The notes beneath the pieces are model-generated. The model was not told the DNA's origin. It made no database searches and saw only the letters and a program-made list of their open reading frames with translations. From assembly GCA_029207755.1 (NCBI GenBank), contig JARCOQ010000008.1:28199021-28263020 (forward strand): a stretch of 64,000 nucleotides of DNA, in the 5' to 3' direction. Positions 38,301 through 53,300 of the stretch are shown one piece after another. Position 1 is the stretch's first letter; every line of letters begins with the position of its first letter. The position numbers and the translations under genes were made by a program. The stretch comes from Chamaea fasciata (Eukaryota > Chordata > Aves > Passeriformes > Sylviidae).

Positions 38301-41300
38301 GGGAACATTTCACTCAAGTCTCCTCAGTAGCAGGCTGGGAATGCCTCAAGGAACTAATGAGACAGTATCCTGTTATCTCCCGGCACAACTCCCAGGGGTA
38401 GAGGGAACCCATTATCCCAGAAGACTACGTGAGCATAGCAGGTTAACACTGACTCTCTTACTGCTAATGACTTAGTTAATGAAATCCTACAAAGTTCGAT
38501 GCTTGTGAAAGTAAGACAATGATGTTGATAATACAACACGGCCCATGCCCTCAGTTTCCCTCTGGCCACCTAGTAAGCTCACATTCAGTGAGGACTTGGA
38601 GCCTCCTGACAGACACCTAAGAGGTTGGATTTATTTTGATAGGGCACTACTATCAATAGTGATTCATTTTAATTCACTGCCTCACAATAAATGTCTTGTG
38701 TGGGGGATAAAGGCATACACTGAAAAGTTCAACTGAAAAACAATTCCATTTGTGTCTCCTATTTAAGGCGGGTTTTTTTTCTTCAGTTCCTCATTCTCAC
38801 TTATTAAGGTCATTTGCATGAAAATAAGATCTTGCTCACAAGAGCTCACCTGCTGCCTGCTGTTTGGGAGCTGTAAGCCTTCCCCTAGTTGCCTGTTGCA
38901 ATCATTTCTACAGCAGTGATCTGGGATAACACAAAGGATTAAGACTCTGTGCAAGAGGGACACTATCCACAACCCACTAAAATCAATGGAAACTCTTACC
39001 TATGACTCAGAAGAGTTTTTAGATGGTCTTTAACACCTGGTGTGCTGAGCCTTCACTTATGGTATGTGCTGTAAAAAGGCCTCTGCTTCCAGCAGGCTGA
39101 TGCTGCCCAAGATCCCTTTTCAGTAATGTCCTGAATGACATCTTCTTTCAGAATCTTCATTAAAGCTTAAACATCTGTATTTCAAAAGTTTTTCATTCCC
39201 ACTTTAATTTGCTCTGGGTCTAGACAATCTCATCTTTTGGTCATTTTTCCCTGAGACTTAAAATTTTAGACTGTAAAATAAATGAATCATCAAATCAATG
39301 GAATCAGACCCAAGGGGTTAGGCTTTGACAGACCAAAGGAAAGAATTACTGTAGCCTCTTCCCATTTGTACTACCAGACAGAAGACACATAAAAATGTCA
39401 TTTTGAACCAAGAGCCACAAAAGTCATGCAAAATATTCACAACGAAGAACTCTGCTCCTTTTATCTGTCAGTTGTGCTTACTCTCCCAGTTTTCATTTCC
39501 TCTCTTTCATTTAATTTTTTATCATTCCTTTTTTATGACTAATAGTAAATAGGAATGGAATGGCAGGAGATTGATGTGCAGAGGCAGGGCTCTAGACCCA
39601 AAGGCTGAGAAGTTCCTTCCCAAACTGTGTTTACTCACCAAAGCCTGTCACTGCACCAGGACACAGTTCTACGTTTTCACTCATGAGTTTGGAACCTGCA
39701 GTGAAGGTCCTGTTTGTCAGGGAGACACAAGAACTGTCTCTGTACCTGGTCCTTTAGAGCTGATGGGCATCACCAGTCAGCCCAGGAGAGGCACATCCAC
39801 TGGTGCAGTGCAAACATTTATAACCCTGATCCTGCAAGGCACTGAACAAGCCCCATCCATGCTCAGGAGCATGGGCAGCATAGGAGTGCCCCTCCCTCTT
39901 TTTGGGAATAAGACCTCAGAATTCCAATTCCACACTGGTTTGTTGCACTCCTGGAATGGTTACCTGTGAGAGAACAGCCCTTTGCAAGCAATAAAGGCTT
40001 TAGCTGTGTTAGTTGTAAGCATGAGGCTGTGTTTGGCAGACAGGCATTTCCTGACATGGTTAGCTTACAGTGTCCCATTGCTAGCAACCTGCAGAGGGGA
40101 TGAACTAAACCAATAATCATATTAGCTTCCAGCCAACTGAATCATAATTACTGACACCCTCAACAGCCCATGCAAGGAAGAGCGGACCTCTGTCTTCCCT
40201 AAAGCCAGATGGCATGAAAAGAGAAGAATGAGAATCAAAAGGATGACTGTGGTTTAAGAAAATGAGATTAGAAAGGCAAAAACAGCAGCAGACATTCTAA
40301 CAGTCCCTCTAATTTTGGTACCTTTAAAAATTCAAACTGCAGAAATGAGTTAGTGATCTGTACAAATCCATTATCTTTCCCCATGAGAAGAGAAGCCAAG
40401 TGGAATTGAGCTGCTTTAGTCAGACGCTGGTCAAGTAGCAGCTTCATTTCTCAGTTGGTGAATATAACATATTCCATTCCAGATGTTACTGCCCTTTCCT
40501 CAAGACCAGGAGCCCCATGTTACGTAAGGAATTCACAGGGCTATTTGTGGATCAGGGCCCTGCTTGGGAAGAGCATACCACAGCTCACAGGTACCACCTC
40601 TGTGAGGAGTGCAGTTGATGTTAATCTGGACAGACAAGGTTTGGTATTTTGGCATGTGATATTGGATGCAGAGGCAGAGAAGCTGAAGTGGGCATGTGTC
40701 ATTTATCACCCACACATGCTTAGCATCAGTGATTGCTGCTCTGCACATGATTTGCTTTGAAGGCATAAATTAAAGCAATGGTGTAAAACAGCCTCCAAAA
40801 CTGAAGTCCATTTATGAGTCAAACACATGTTACTTATTAAAAAAAAGCAGTGCACAGGCAGAGGATTTTCACAGGCAGTTTCATCTAATTTTCTTTTCCA
40901 CATCAGGGACCTGGGCGAGCTAGAGTTCACCTTCTGGCCTACCATTTTCAATATCACTTTAATCGATTGAGGTTTATAGATTATGGCCTCGCACAAGCTA
41001 CACAACTATTCAATTTTTTACTTTCTGACATCCCATTCCATCATCTTCTAGCAACAGTGACTTCTTTATTGGATAGAAATTTATTTTTATCTTTAAAGCT
41101 GTGAAATAAAACAACATTCCATTTATTCAAACATGAAGAATAATGCCATCTCTGATTAAATTTAGATTTATGTTTACATCAGTAAAACAGATTAGTTAAA
41201 AAAAAAAAAGAGTGTTCCTTCATGAACACTTTCAGAAACTCTTGTCACTGCGCCAAACAAAACTGACCTCTAATAAAAACAAAAGTACAGAGGGTCTCTG

Positions 41301-44300
41301 ACTACCAGTGACAGGATCATTCATCCACAAGAAAACTCAGATACTATTGAAGTCCTAATGAAAGCAATAGCCAGAAGGAATTCCTGAATGTGGGGCATGT
41401 TTGTCTGGGTTGCGAAGCACCACTGTTTCCAAGCCTCAGCAGGCTTTTGAGCCTTAAGAAAACATGCTCCCCAGGGCTGCCATATGGGAAGAGGCAGAGG
41501 GGACCAGGCATCCTTTTGGAAAGGCAGCTTGGGCAAATCAGTGCACTCAAGTGTTACTCCCTGTCTCTGCCCTGTGTCAGTCAGTGTCTGGAGGCAGCTG
41601 TCAGATTAAGTGCTCTGCTCCTGTGCTTCTGCTCTGTGGTTGCAGATCTGAGACTTCTGCGTGAACATGGCAAATTGCTGTAGTGTGGTGATGTGGATGG
41701 AGACAGGCAAAGGGTGGCTTAGGCAACAGCAAATCCACTGCAAACAGGTGCTTTATGTAGCCTCTGCAAGATGCTGATGATTTAAGAACACAAGTTACAC
41801 TAAAATGGGAACTTAGGATGGGAAAGAAAATTGCAAAGGCAGAAAACTTAGAACGCAGTGTGAACGATGATAAAGAAACCTGAAAATAGCCTACAGTTGT
41901 CACCTAGGCTGCACTAAGTAATCCATATTCAAGCAGCTCCTTTGTGGAAGTTGGATTTTGTTAAGATCTGGGTAATTATTTTCGGCTCAACAAGATGCAG
42001 ATTAAACTAGATAGAGCCTTTGTATATTAAGGTAACTTGGAAAAGGCAAATAAATATTAGACCATCCATTACAGCCTGATGATCAAACACATCTCCCTTC
42101 TAATGCAGAGTTATTTTAACACTGTATAAGGGGCAAAATGGTCTGCCACATATTCTCCAGTGCTTCTTCTCATGTCATTATAAAAACACCATCAACTCTT
42201 TTTAACAAGAGAATATCACTTCAGTAAATGGATATTCTTGAAATCCAGCTTTACCTCTTGCAGACTGGAGTGTTCCCATAGTTCTACAATACTTGGGTAT
42301 TTTGATAGAAGATACCAGACTGTACAATATTATAATTTACTATAACCCATACATATTTTATGTATTTATATGTACTTCAATTTTTAACTTGAACCAGCAA
42401 AACCAAATTTGCACTGACTCCAGACACTTCCTCTTCCCCAAACAGGTAAAACAGCACATCTCCTGATAAAAAGTTAATGATGCATCTGTAGCAATACATT
42501 AATTCAGTATTAACATTGGACGCATTTGTGTTTTACCCTGCAAATTCTGCCTGAATCTTGAGAGATGAAGAAAACCAGCCACAGCAGCAGTAAGACTGCA
42601 GACCCTTTCATCAGGAGCCACGTTACTGAATGTGACCATTGCCTAGAATACAAATCTTATGACATAATGGTAGCAAATGGCAAGAATTGACAGATGCAAT
42701 GGATATCTGCCCTGGGGCTTGCTGGTATCTTCAGTTATTAATCTTGTTTGTATAACAATAGCATCGATGTCATCCTAACATAACATATTCCAAGAAAACT
42801 ACATGCGTTCCTGTCAGTTGCCACTGTGCTGAAAGTAATTTCACACAGCCCACCTAGCAGGCATCAGATGGTAATGACTTTTAGCATTGATCTGAGCTGG
42901 CCTAAAGCCAGCCTCTTAGAGGTAAAAGGATCCATTCACTAAACTGTTCCTAAGTCATGTTGGCAGGATGCTTTCAAAATAGGGAGCAAACAAAAGCCCT
43001 GGCGTATTTAACCTATGTCCTCCCTCCTGGTAAACCCAAAAGGAATTGGCAACCTAGTCACGATGTGAAGGAGACAAAAAAAAAGTGAGTCCTGAAATCA
43101 GCTGATTTTGTTTGGCTTCTTCTGAAGTGACCTTCATTTGTTTCAGCAATTGTGTAACTCTGGACTCCAGCTACTGCTAAATTCCCCTTCTGTTCACTCA
43201 GGGTCATTTCCAGACTTCAGAACTAAAAGTGGGACCCTAAAAGTGTACAGGCTGCTTAAAAATAATATAATACACGTTGTTGGTTTGAGCATTTAGTAGA
43301 AATGAGTAAAACTGTCATAATTCATCTGGTTGGGAGCAGAAACCCTTCCTATTTTGTATCCCCTCTTCTTTTCAGCAACACATGCACCAGAAATCTCCGC
43401 ACAGGCTTATTCCTCAAACTCAGCCTCTTGCTGGTTTCCCTGCTGGCCCTGCACTGCATTTCTCTCCTCACTGTTATTTGTGATTCCTTCATACTTAAAT
43501 GCCATCTACAAAGTATGCTATTTTCTTTCTTCCATGCCATTAAAGATAATGTCAAATAAGATGAAACTGAAAACCAATCTCTCTGGCATCTTACAGGAAA
43601 CATGCCCCAGCTCACTACCTCACTGCTTGTCCTCGTCTGCTTTTATTTCCAATTTCCGACACGTCCCTTTCCCAGACCATTTAAGTGAAGCTCTTTGACT
43701 GCTATTCTGAAAGCCACGTTTCTTAGACCTTACCATCCCTTCAAACCTTAGAGGTCCATATCCTGCAAATAATACAGATGCACTTAACTTTACATATATA
43801 AACAGCTACATTAAAGAAAATGGGAGTAATTGCCTGCTACAGCAGATGCAAATGTGTTGTCAGGATAGAGAAAATGGTATAATTTTGTACTTCTATTTAA
43901 AGAACACAGATCCATTTCATCTGCAAACTTCATTCTTTCCAAGAGCTTTAGTGATCATGGTTCTGTTTGATGTCTTCATTCTCTGTCAGTGGGAGTCTCT
44001 CTATTTTCTTAAATGCAACCAGAATGTCAAACCAGATGTTTAGTGATTTATTCTGTTATATTATTGGATACTGTGGATGACAAAACATTGGGCTGAGCAC
44101 TCTCCTTTCTGCCTATGAAGTCTTCCAAAGCTTTTCAGCATTATTGGTGATACAATAATTAGCTAATTCCCTTAATTGTGGAGAGGCCATATCAGCCAGA
44201 ACAGATGGAAATTAATGATTAAGCTTTATCACAACATTTTTGTAGTCTGTTACCTTTCCTTTTGCCTCTATTTTTAAATGGCTATTTAATGTGCTGAATA

Positions 44301-47300
44301 TTTTTTTTAACTCTCAGGGAGAAGATCTTCAAAACAAAATCTGGGCCAGATTTTCAACAGCCTCAGCTAAGAAAAAGGTGTTGGATTTTCAAGATCTCTG
44401 ATGAACCATCTGGCCATCAGTGTCAACTCAGCTATCTGCTGGACGCTGGGCTCCACTGAACAAGTGTCTCTGTTTTTCCCTCCCCTACCTTTTTAAACAT
44501 TTTTCTTTTACCCAACAACAGTTCATTCTTTGTCCTTCAAAGAACTATCATCATTCTGACGAAGGAGTCAGAGGATTTCCAGCCCATATTCAATTAAATC
44601 CTTCCCCAAAACTGGAAGATTTTTAGACCTCTTCCCAGATTATGTTATTTTTCCAAACAAATTCCCTAACAGTTTCACTCCTGAAATATCGTAATCCTGT
44701 AATTCAGGTTTTACAATCCAACATTCAAGTGCTTCACTCCTTTGTTACAGAGTATTTTGCAGCATATAAGGCTTAAAAAAAGAGAAGAACATAACATTTA
44801 ACTCCAAAGCCATCCTCCATGTTATATCTCAACCTCCTCAAAGGTGGACATGGTACAGTGATTGTGCTTGGAGCTACAGTTCCACTTTGGAGAGAGACAA
44901 AGAGGGCAGAAAACTCTCTGGTTCTTTAGTGTAGCTGCTGACCTTTTTCTTCCAAAAAGTCCCTGAAGCCATTTCAGGAGTTACTCACCGATATGTACTT
45001 AGTTTGTCTGATCACTGGCCCAGAGCTATTTAGAGGTGAGCTGTGCTTCTCTCACAAATATCAAGTCAGCAAATAAGAGTCCTTGTCAGCTGAGTCATTT
45101 CTGCCAACTTTGCATTAAGTACCATGGCTGGAGGGGATGTGCGGCAGAATTTAGGCCAAGCAAGAGGGCAAAAACCTCACCACCACTCAACAGCAAATCC
45201 CCTGCAATCGGGTCAAAAAGCAGGCAAGGGTTCAGGTAAGAGCATGTCATAGCTGCGTGCAAGAGGACCTGGCTCTGGAAGCCGGAGGATCCCCACTGGC
45301 ATGAAGGTAACCAGAGGGGGCACTGACACAGCCTGTACATCCAGAATTGCAACTAGCATCACGTTAACTGCAAGTTTTAGGCAGAAAAAAATATGGAAGG
45401 AATTAAAATCAAGATAAAGTGCATTAAAGTAAACTGTTCAGGACAGGGAGAGGAGAAGGGCTGGATATTCAAGAGACCATCTGGTCTTATTTCCAAACAT
45501 TTTCTGTTCCTCATTTAAATGTGCAATCAAAACCCTTAGCCCACCTCAGGGTTTCTCTGTCTGCTCAAAGGCCCATGGTTCTGATGTTGCAAAGAGTCAA
45601 CAGAAACAGATCATAAACTACTCCTTGTAACAACCAGCTTCATTTTCCTATCTGTCTGATTGCAATTCTAAAAATGAATAACTGCACCCTAGCCTTTGAA
45701 AAAATTACTGAACTATGCCTTACAGATACATCCCACCTGAAAATAACGCTGCAGATCTGAGGTCCTCAGCTCTCTGAAATTCAGATTTGGGATTTTGCTC
45801 AGGCACATTCTAAAGACACAGTGATGTCAGTGATAAGGCTGCAGTACTGGTTCTTCAAATATTTCTCCCCAAAGCTTAGGGGCAACTTGAGGTAAAAAAA
45901 TCGAAGCTCATTTGAAAATTGCAGGGAAGGTACAAAGATTTCAAAGCCATGCAAAATTCAGCAGCAAAAGCACAGCCAAACTACCACCCAGCAAAGCAAC
46001 CTTCAAAACATTCTGCATATTCAAAGGGCTTGTAGGTTTTGCTCATGTTGGCCATCTCCCTAAGAGTCTCCAGTGAGTGGGGAACAGCAGCACTCAAGAG
46101 AGCTCGAAAGACAAACACCAGGAACACACACGCACAAGGCAAAGCCCCCGCAGCCAAGTCCAGCCTGTAAATTTGGGCAGCTGACATTACAGATGTCTTC
46201 CCATTGCCCTGTTGCTAGGAGTGGCTGTTCTGAAAAGACAGACCGAGACAGGTCAGTGGGCAAGCACAAAACACTGCTCAGACACCCACTACATCAAGAC
46301 ACGGGGCTGAGTTACTGGTCACCATTTAAGAGATTAAATCGGTGCCGTGTCAATAAACAAACAGTAAAGGAGACGGCAGAAATCCTTATCCCTTTCCATC
46401 TCTTCCGTTTGCTGCTGTTTTCCCCTCTGCCCCAATTGTGAGCCCTGGTACCAAGCCCCGAGGTTTTAAAGCAGCAGAGCAGCAAAGATCGCTGCTCAGG
46501 ATCAATGCTGGGGTCAATTTTCTCTCCCTCCATGATTGCCTGTTCCAGGGAGGAGGGGGAAGGCAGGTTGAAGGCAACAGCTCTGTATCAGCAATCACAA
46601 ACCCACATCAGCACCCAGGGTCTAAAAGGCTGAGAAGTTTCCTGATAACAGAAGGCAGAGCCTACAACAATGTGGTATTCCTGCCTGGGAGGCACAAATT
46701 CTCTCCATCACCTCCAAGCTTCCCGAGCCGCCCCACCAAAACAATTACATTATAAAAACTGCTGAAACCAGAGCTTTTCGAGGAGGCCAGTCACGAAATC
46801 ACAGCACAACAAAAAAGTAAGAAGGGAGTGTTGTAGGGGTGGGAGACCTTCTTCTCATAGTCGCTGAATATTGGCGTGTATTAAATATAGACACAACAAT
46901 AAGCAATAAATCACAGCCCAGGAGAAGTGCCAGGTGGAATGCACTGGAGGAAATTAAAATATCCTTCTTGATACTGTTCAGGATTGAAAGAAATACAAAG
47001 GAGGTCAAATTGACTTATCACCTGCACAGCCAGGATGCTAAGTGAGAAACGGTTCCAACACTTGCAGCTGAAAAAATTGCAGTTGAATAATTTCATAGAC
47101 AGAAAAACTCCAAACAAACAAACAAAAACCCCCCACAACCAAAACAACAAAAAACTCAGCCTAAAATGTAATATTAACACCATAAACATCCTCTCAAACA
47201 AATTAATAAATGATGGAGTTTCTTGTCTTTCCTGCATTTTCTTCTTTTTTCCTTCCTTTTTCCAAATGCACAGTCCCTCCAAAAGACTTGCCTACAGGGC

Positions 47301-50300
47301 AAAGGATCCTTTGCAATGTACACAAGAACACCAAATGGTCAGCACACAAATTCAGCAAATTCTGACCTCCCACAGCACATCCCACTGTGCCATCAGGAGG
47401 CCGTATCTCTTGTACCTTGCTATTGCCCAGTGGCTGGGTATTGGTGATTTCTATCATGAAACTAGTCAATGGACACAAAATTTGAGTCTCCCAACCCTGA
47501 AGAACTGGGCTGTTTTATTATTTCACTCAAAATAGCCTCCAGAAAGTTTGTTTTAGAAAAAACCAGTACTGGTACAGAAACTTCCCAGTAATTTCAGCCA
47601 GGACTCAGTGCCATGCAGTGCATAAAACTGAGGATGCTTTTGGTCACCAGCAGGCAAGGGTACCTCTGTGAGGATAGGTTTTTGTTTTGCTGCGATAAGG
47701 TTATAAAGGCTGCTGTGCAGTGTCCAGGACCTAAATATGGTGGTCCTGTGAGATACCCCACCCTGACTGCTCTCCAGTTACTGCATTTTTCTTGCTTGCT
47801 CCATTTTAAGGCAATTCAGCAAACCACCAACATTTGAATTTTAATGGAAATGTCATACAAAGTTCTTGGGCAAGCTGAAAATAGGACAGCATCTATAAAT
47901 TACTGGAAAGCTGAACTCAGGATTAGGAAAGGAAAGGAAGATCTTGAAACTGGATCATATATATGTATACACACATAAATATTCTCAGACTGAGACTATA
48001 CAGGACAGCCTGAAAAGGACAGCTGTTAAGTTCTACCTTTTAAAATCTCTGCTTCTAAGGGCTGAGGACAGGATGGCATTTTCCAGCTGTGGTTTTCTCT
48101 CACTAAACACTTTTGTGTCCATCTGTTTTAGACATACATGGATTTAGTACAGGCTGATAGATAACCTCTACCTGTTGAAAATAAAATTATAGTGACATTT
48201 TCTATATTAATTTTTTTGGCAAGAGAACAGGGAGATCTTTCAGTAGGCCATGGAAGAGGGAATCCGTTTAAATGTTGCTAACAAAATCCTTCCTCTTGTC
48301 TAGCACCAAAGACATCAGTTTCACACAAAACTCTGACAGAGGAAAGCAAGGAAAAATCAGGAGAGGAGATTTTCAAAAGATGTAAACAGGTCACTACAGC
48401 ACCCAGTGAGATTACTTGAGCATCTGTCTCAAACAGTTTCTATCACACTCTTTCACCTGCTTAAATAGAGAGGCACCGTTTGGATGCAAAAACCTTCTAC
48501 AGTTCTGTGTGGAAGACTGCACTGGAGCCAAGGCAGATAATTACAAAAAGTCATTTTTCCTACTGCCTTTATGAGGTACAATCAAGGCACAGAATCTATC
48601 CAGGTGTAAGAAGTGTCACACATAGTTGAGATGAACTATTGATTTCCAAAAGTAATAACAAGTTGCCACACAGCCCAGTCCTGCCTCATCGTATGTTTGA
48701 GAGGTGATCACTCCAATAAGCAAGGAAAGGCTGGCTTCAACCCAAATTCAGAAACCTTCAGCCATACTGCCAATAAGAACCACCAGGAAAACACATGGCC
48801 ATAATAAAAGCAACACTATAACATGAAGTAGGAAAAAAAAAAAAAAGTAAATATTGTAAGCCCTTCCTTGGTAAACATATGATTAATTTCTGAGGAAGAT
48901 TGATTAACATTTACAAAACAAAAAATTACTTATCCTCATTGCTCCTGTCATGAATGTATCTATCAGGAGATGCCCTTCAGCAGTGCTTGTTTCATTGATG
49001 AAACAAAAAGCCTTTTAAACCAAATCAGACAGGAACATGTTACCTTGGTGCTTTTTTAACCAGAAGTGGGATATATTAGAACTGTAAATTTACTTACCCT
49101 TCTGTTCTGTACATGGAGCATCTCTCCAAAGGAATTTTTAGCACTCCATTATTTAGACCCACAAAGAGCGACCTGTCGCTGTGTAGGATTTGGAGACTCT
49201 TGATTGCTTCCTGTTGTCCATCAGGGAGGATCTGCATTTCCTCTAAATAACAACTCCTCAGACTCCTGTTAGTGGTAGAAAGGGCCTTCAAGATGGTGCC
49301 ATACTCTAATAGAACAAGAAACAAGGCACAAGTAAATCTTGGAGGCAATGACTTCATTTCATACCTGCCTAAGGAGTGAAATATTAATGTCATCTTTACA
49401 CAGCTGGTTTGACCTAGTTCTGGGTCACCTGCTGCCCATGGTAGAGAGCTTCAGCTACATCGTTACAATCCTCAGCAGAAACCACCTGAGAATGCGCTAA
49501 AATGGGAATTCGGAAGGATGTGAACCATCTGGACAGTGAGTACCTGGCAGTTTTTCCCAGTTGGAGCACTGAGAAGAGTAGTCTCGTCCTGTTACCAGAG
49601 AGTTACAGAGCAAGGCGACCTGGGATGGCAAGAATAATTTCTGGTGCCTTGAGTCTGTATTTCTATTGGTTTATGGAGAAGATCAGTGTGATTTGATGTC
49701 ATGACAAATGACAACAGATGCAGCAGCCCTGCTGGAAATCTCTGAGGCCTCCATAAAGACTGCATGGGTCACAGACCTAATTGATCCTCTTCCTGGAAGA
49801 AGCCAGCTTGACAAGGGGATGTTACGGCATGAGGAGTGCATACACAGTGCATACATGTTTGTGCTCACAGTGCTCTTGCCTAAACAATTTAAAGATCTGC
49901 TAAGCTGTTGGAGATTAATGCACACCACTTTTCATTGAAACCTCCAAGAGGTCTGTCAGCCTGATTGTTCCTGAAACTTAATCTTCCTGTTCCAGGAACT
50001 TCTGCATTGGTGCCAAAGCTCAGCAGCAATTTATAGTGGTGGGGTTGGCCGCCATGTGAAGTTTCCCTTTCACTTACATGTGGAACAAGACTGAAGTTTG
50101 GGCTCAGTTAGTCTCAGGACTAGGTTTGTGTTCAGGGCTGCCTCTGGGCAGGGCTGTCTCTACTGAAGCAATCACAGGTTTAAACATTTCCAACAGATCT
50201 TACTCTTCAGCCACCACTAACCAGGGCCATGAAGCAAACAGGAGTTAAGTAGTTAGGGTTATGGCATTGGACCTTTCTACACTAATGATACGAAGCAGGA

Positions 50301-53300
50301 AGTATTCCAGCTTTCTGTGAGGCTTTGTAACTTGGACTCCTCGCTTTAAATATCAAGAGATCATATTGGCAGAACCATGTTATATTTCCATTTAACTACA
50401 ATCTTCTCACCACAGTCAATGCTCATGGAGTTCCCATAGTGGGAGTGTTGCTAGAACATATAAATAATAAACCAAGATGATCGCTTTTGAAATAAGTGGT
50501 GGTAAAAGTTGGATAAATTATGACACAGACCTGAAGGTCTGTTCTCCTAAACATGAGAATGAGGCAATGGCTCTGCATTCAGATGTGAGATTAAATTAAC
50601 ACTTATGGAAGCAATCCATCTTATTCTAAAGGCAAAGCTTCTGCAATAGAGGATAACAACTTATACCCATGAGGTTGGCCATATGCTCTGATCAATCAAA
50701 CTATTTAATTTAACCTCTATCATTAGTACGAATATGTGCTAAGACAACCATTTATAACACTTTGTCCTTCTTCAGCATCTTCACTTATCCAAGATACCTG
50801 TGCTTTTCAGAAGAGGCAACATGTCCTGCTAATTAGACGCTGGAAGTCAAAATCAAGAGACTAAATCATTCACTTAAGTCTACCACTGTGTGCTGTGCTC
50901 TCACAAAAAAGCACTTGCCTCAGCTTCCCTATCTGCCTTAAACTTCAATGCATGCCCATTCCTGAAAGCACTGGGAGTCATACACCAGTAGGGACATGGA
51001 AGTGCAAAGAAAGACATAATTAAATCCCAGGGAAAACCTGGAGGTTATGCATTATCATTTCTTATTCAGAGATGGGTCTGTCATAGCACTGAGAGGCAAC
51101 TGACATGCATGAAACCACAGAACATTCCAGCGAACTCTGCTCTTGCCCACTGTTATTTATTAGCCTGATTAGTTGAAATATGTTTTTCAAAGAGGGAGAA
51201 AAATGTTATTGTTCTTTTTAAACACAATGGAGATTTACAGTCTGATCACTTGGGACTCTGCCTCAAGTCCTCCATCCTGCTTTTAATTTACTCGGACAAA
51301 CAACTTCAATGAGGTTTTGTACCAAAATCATATTGAATGACAACTAGGTAAGGGCTTCACAACTGGGCTCCCAGGGCTGCTAGGTCTACAAGCAAGCAGG
51401 GGGAACTGTTTGAAGCCCTAATGCTCTTACCTGTTCCAATATACATGACGTGGTAGAGAGTGTCCTTCCCCTGAACAATATCAACCACGAGTTTCGAAAA
51501 TCGGATGCTGTCCTGAGTCACATACGGATCCACAGTCACTGGCTGCACCACATCATTCATCAGGAACAAGCGCTGTGCATCCTGCAGGACCCTCTCTGTC
51601 AGGTTCTCGTTAGGGCTGTCATCGTTCAGTGTCCCACACTAAAATACAGATTGAATTTCAGAAAGTGCATCTTCTTCCCAGCCCAGCATGGAAACTCATG
51701 TCCTGTTGATTTCCTGGGGAGGTGGGTCTGTGTGAGGGTCACAGGGTTAAGTCTGTAGCCTGATCACAGGTTTTTAGCCTAGATTTGGCCTGCAGCCCAC
51801 TCTTTGAAAACTTTTCTCCTAGGTGGTCCACTCACCAGCAATGTGGAGTTTCATTCCCTTGTGATAGCCTCAACCAGCACAGCGGAAGGGAAAAAGGTTT
51901 TAAAAAACCATGGAGAAAAAGAAAGAATTAAAACTAGCTGTAGAAATATTTAAAGGTAGCAGTGGTGAGAAAGTTTTGTGGTGATAAATCCTTGAAACAT
52001 CTCAGACAATCTTCCGACTCTACCTAGCATCTCAGTCTGTATAACCTGGAGTATATCAAAACATGAAAATGGACTGGTTTTGCATCAAAGAACCAAACTT
52101 GCCACACTGCGTTTCTCTGATGTACTCTCTTCTGGACAGGCCCCCCCAGCTGCATCTGAAGCAAGGCAGGTTAACCCCAAGCTGCCCCCACCCACGCTCT
52201 TCTCCCCTGACAGCAAATGGCAGATCAAGCCATGACCACCCATCCTCCCACACCAAGGGAGGCACTGAAACAGGACTCAATTCCCTTGCACAGCAAGAAT
52301 GAAGGAGAAAAAGAGCTCATCTTGTGGTTTTTAAACATCGTAAGTCCTACCAGGTGGATAATACATTTTAAGGCCTGAGTTTCCATCTTAGATTAATCTC
52401 TAGAACTCAGTATTTTCAAAAGCCAGTGCTAGTTTTTTGGTCCATGTCAGTAGCTGGGACTGGATCTCGCTCTTCCACACAATATCATGAATGGAGGGCA
52501 GAAAATTTATTACTCCAAAAGGCAGCAGGGTGACTGGTTATTTATCTTCCCAAGACCATGGGAGACAGTGGTACAACTAAATCCTGCTGAGTCCCATACT
52601 CAGTCTAGGAACAACTTCACTACTCACTAAAAGGAACTCACACCTGAGCAACTTCACTAGAAATAAAATCGCACACATTTCTTTTTCTTCGTTTTGGGTC
52701 CAGGTGTTTGGGCTTTCCTTGAAGAAAAGTCAGAATACTGAGAATTAGGATGTTGGTTCACAGCTCTTGAGCTGCAGTGTACAAATTTCCCATGTGCACA
52801 CTCTCGATACGCATCACATCAACTCTTGGTGTTATCGCTGCCTTTCCTGGGTCCACCACGCAGCCCTTCTGCTACTATGTGCTAAAATGAGTTGTCAGGG
52901 ATTTAACACACATTCACACAGTAAATATGGATTCCAATGGCTGGTGTACTAAGCCTTACAATATTCTAGAGGTTGTGTGAACTAGGAGAACACAGTTATG
53001 TTAGTTCTCACAACCTATGAACATGGTCACTTTTTAATCAATTTAAGCATCTTCCTGAATAGCCAGACTAAGGAAACATCAGTGGGTTTTTTATGTGTCC
53101 TCAGGTGGGTTTTAATGCTTTTTTTTCTACTGCAATGGTCTTTTTTTTAGTTCATGACTCATCCCACATTCTAAGGAGTTCTTAGATCTCTTTCTTTTGT
53201 TGTATCCTATACTCCTTCTGGTTCACACCACTGTCTTCCTTTGGATGCTTTTCTCCCCATTCACTTTCCCTTCTAGAGCATCACCTAAAAGGAGTCCCAG

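Larger units (their letters stand above)
34478..49097. other. Intron between exons F and G (14620 bp)
   Basis: The largest complete intron, separating the sema-domain exons from the PSI exon. It holds the 39-bp minisatellite at 36738-37439 and a possible CR1 fragment near 43530. Elsewhere I saw only AT-rich intron sequence and short A-rich tracts such as 47106-47130. No second gene is supported. Confidence 0.8.

Noticed and set aside
47035..47535. 166-codon plus-strand open frame
   Set aside because: Low-complexity, Asn/Lys/Phe-rich translation typical of AT-rich intron sequence; no similarity recognised.
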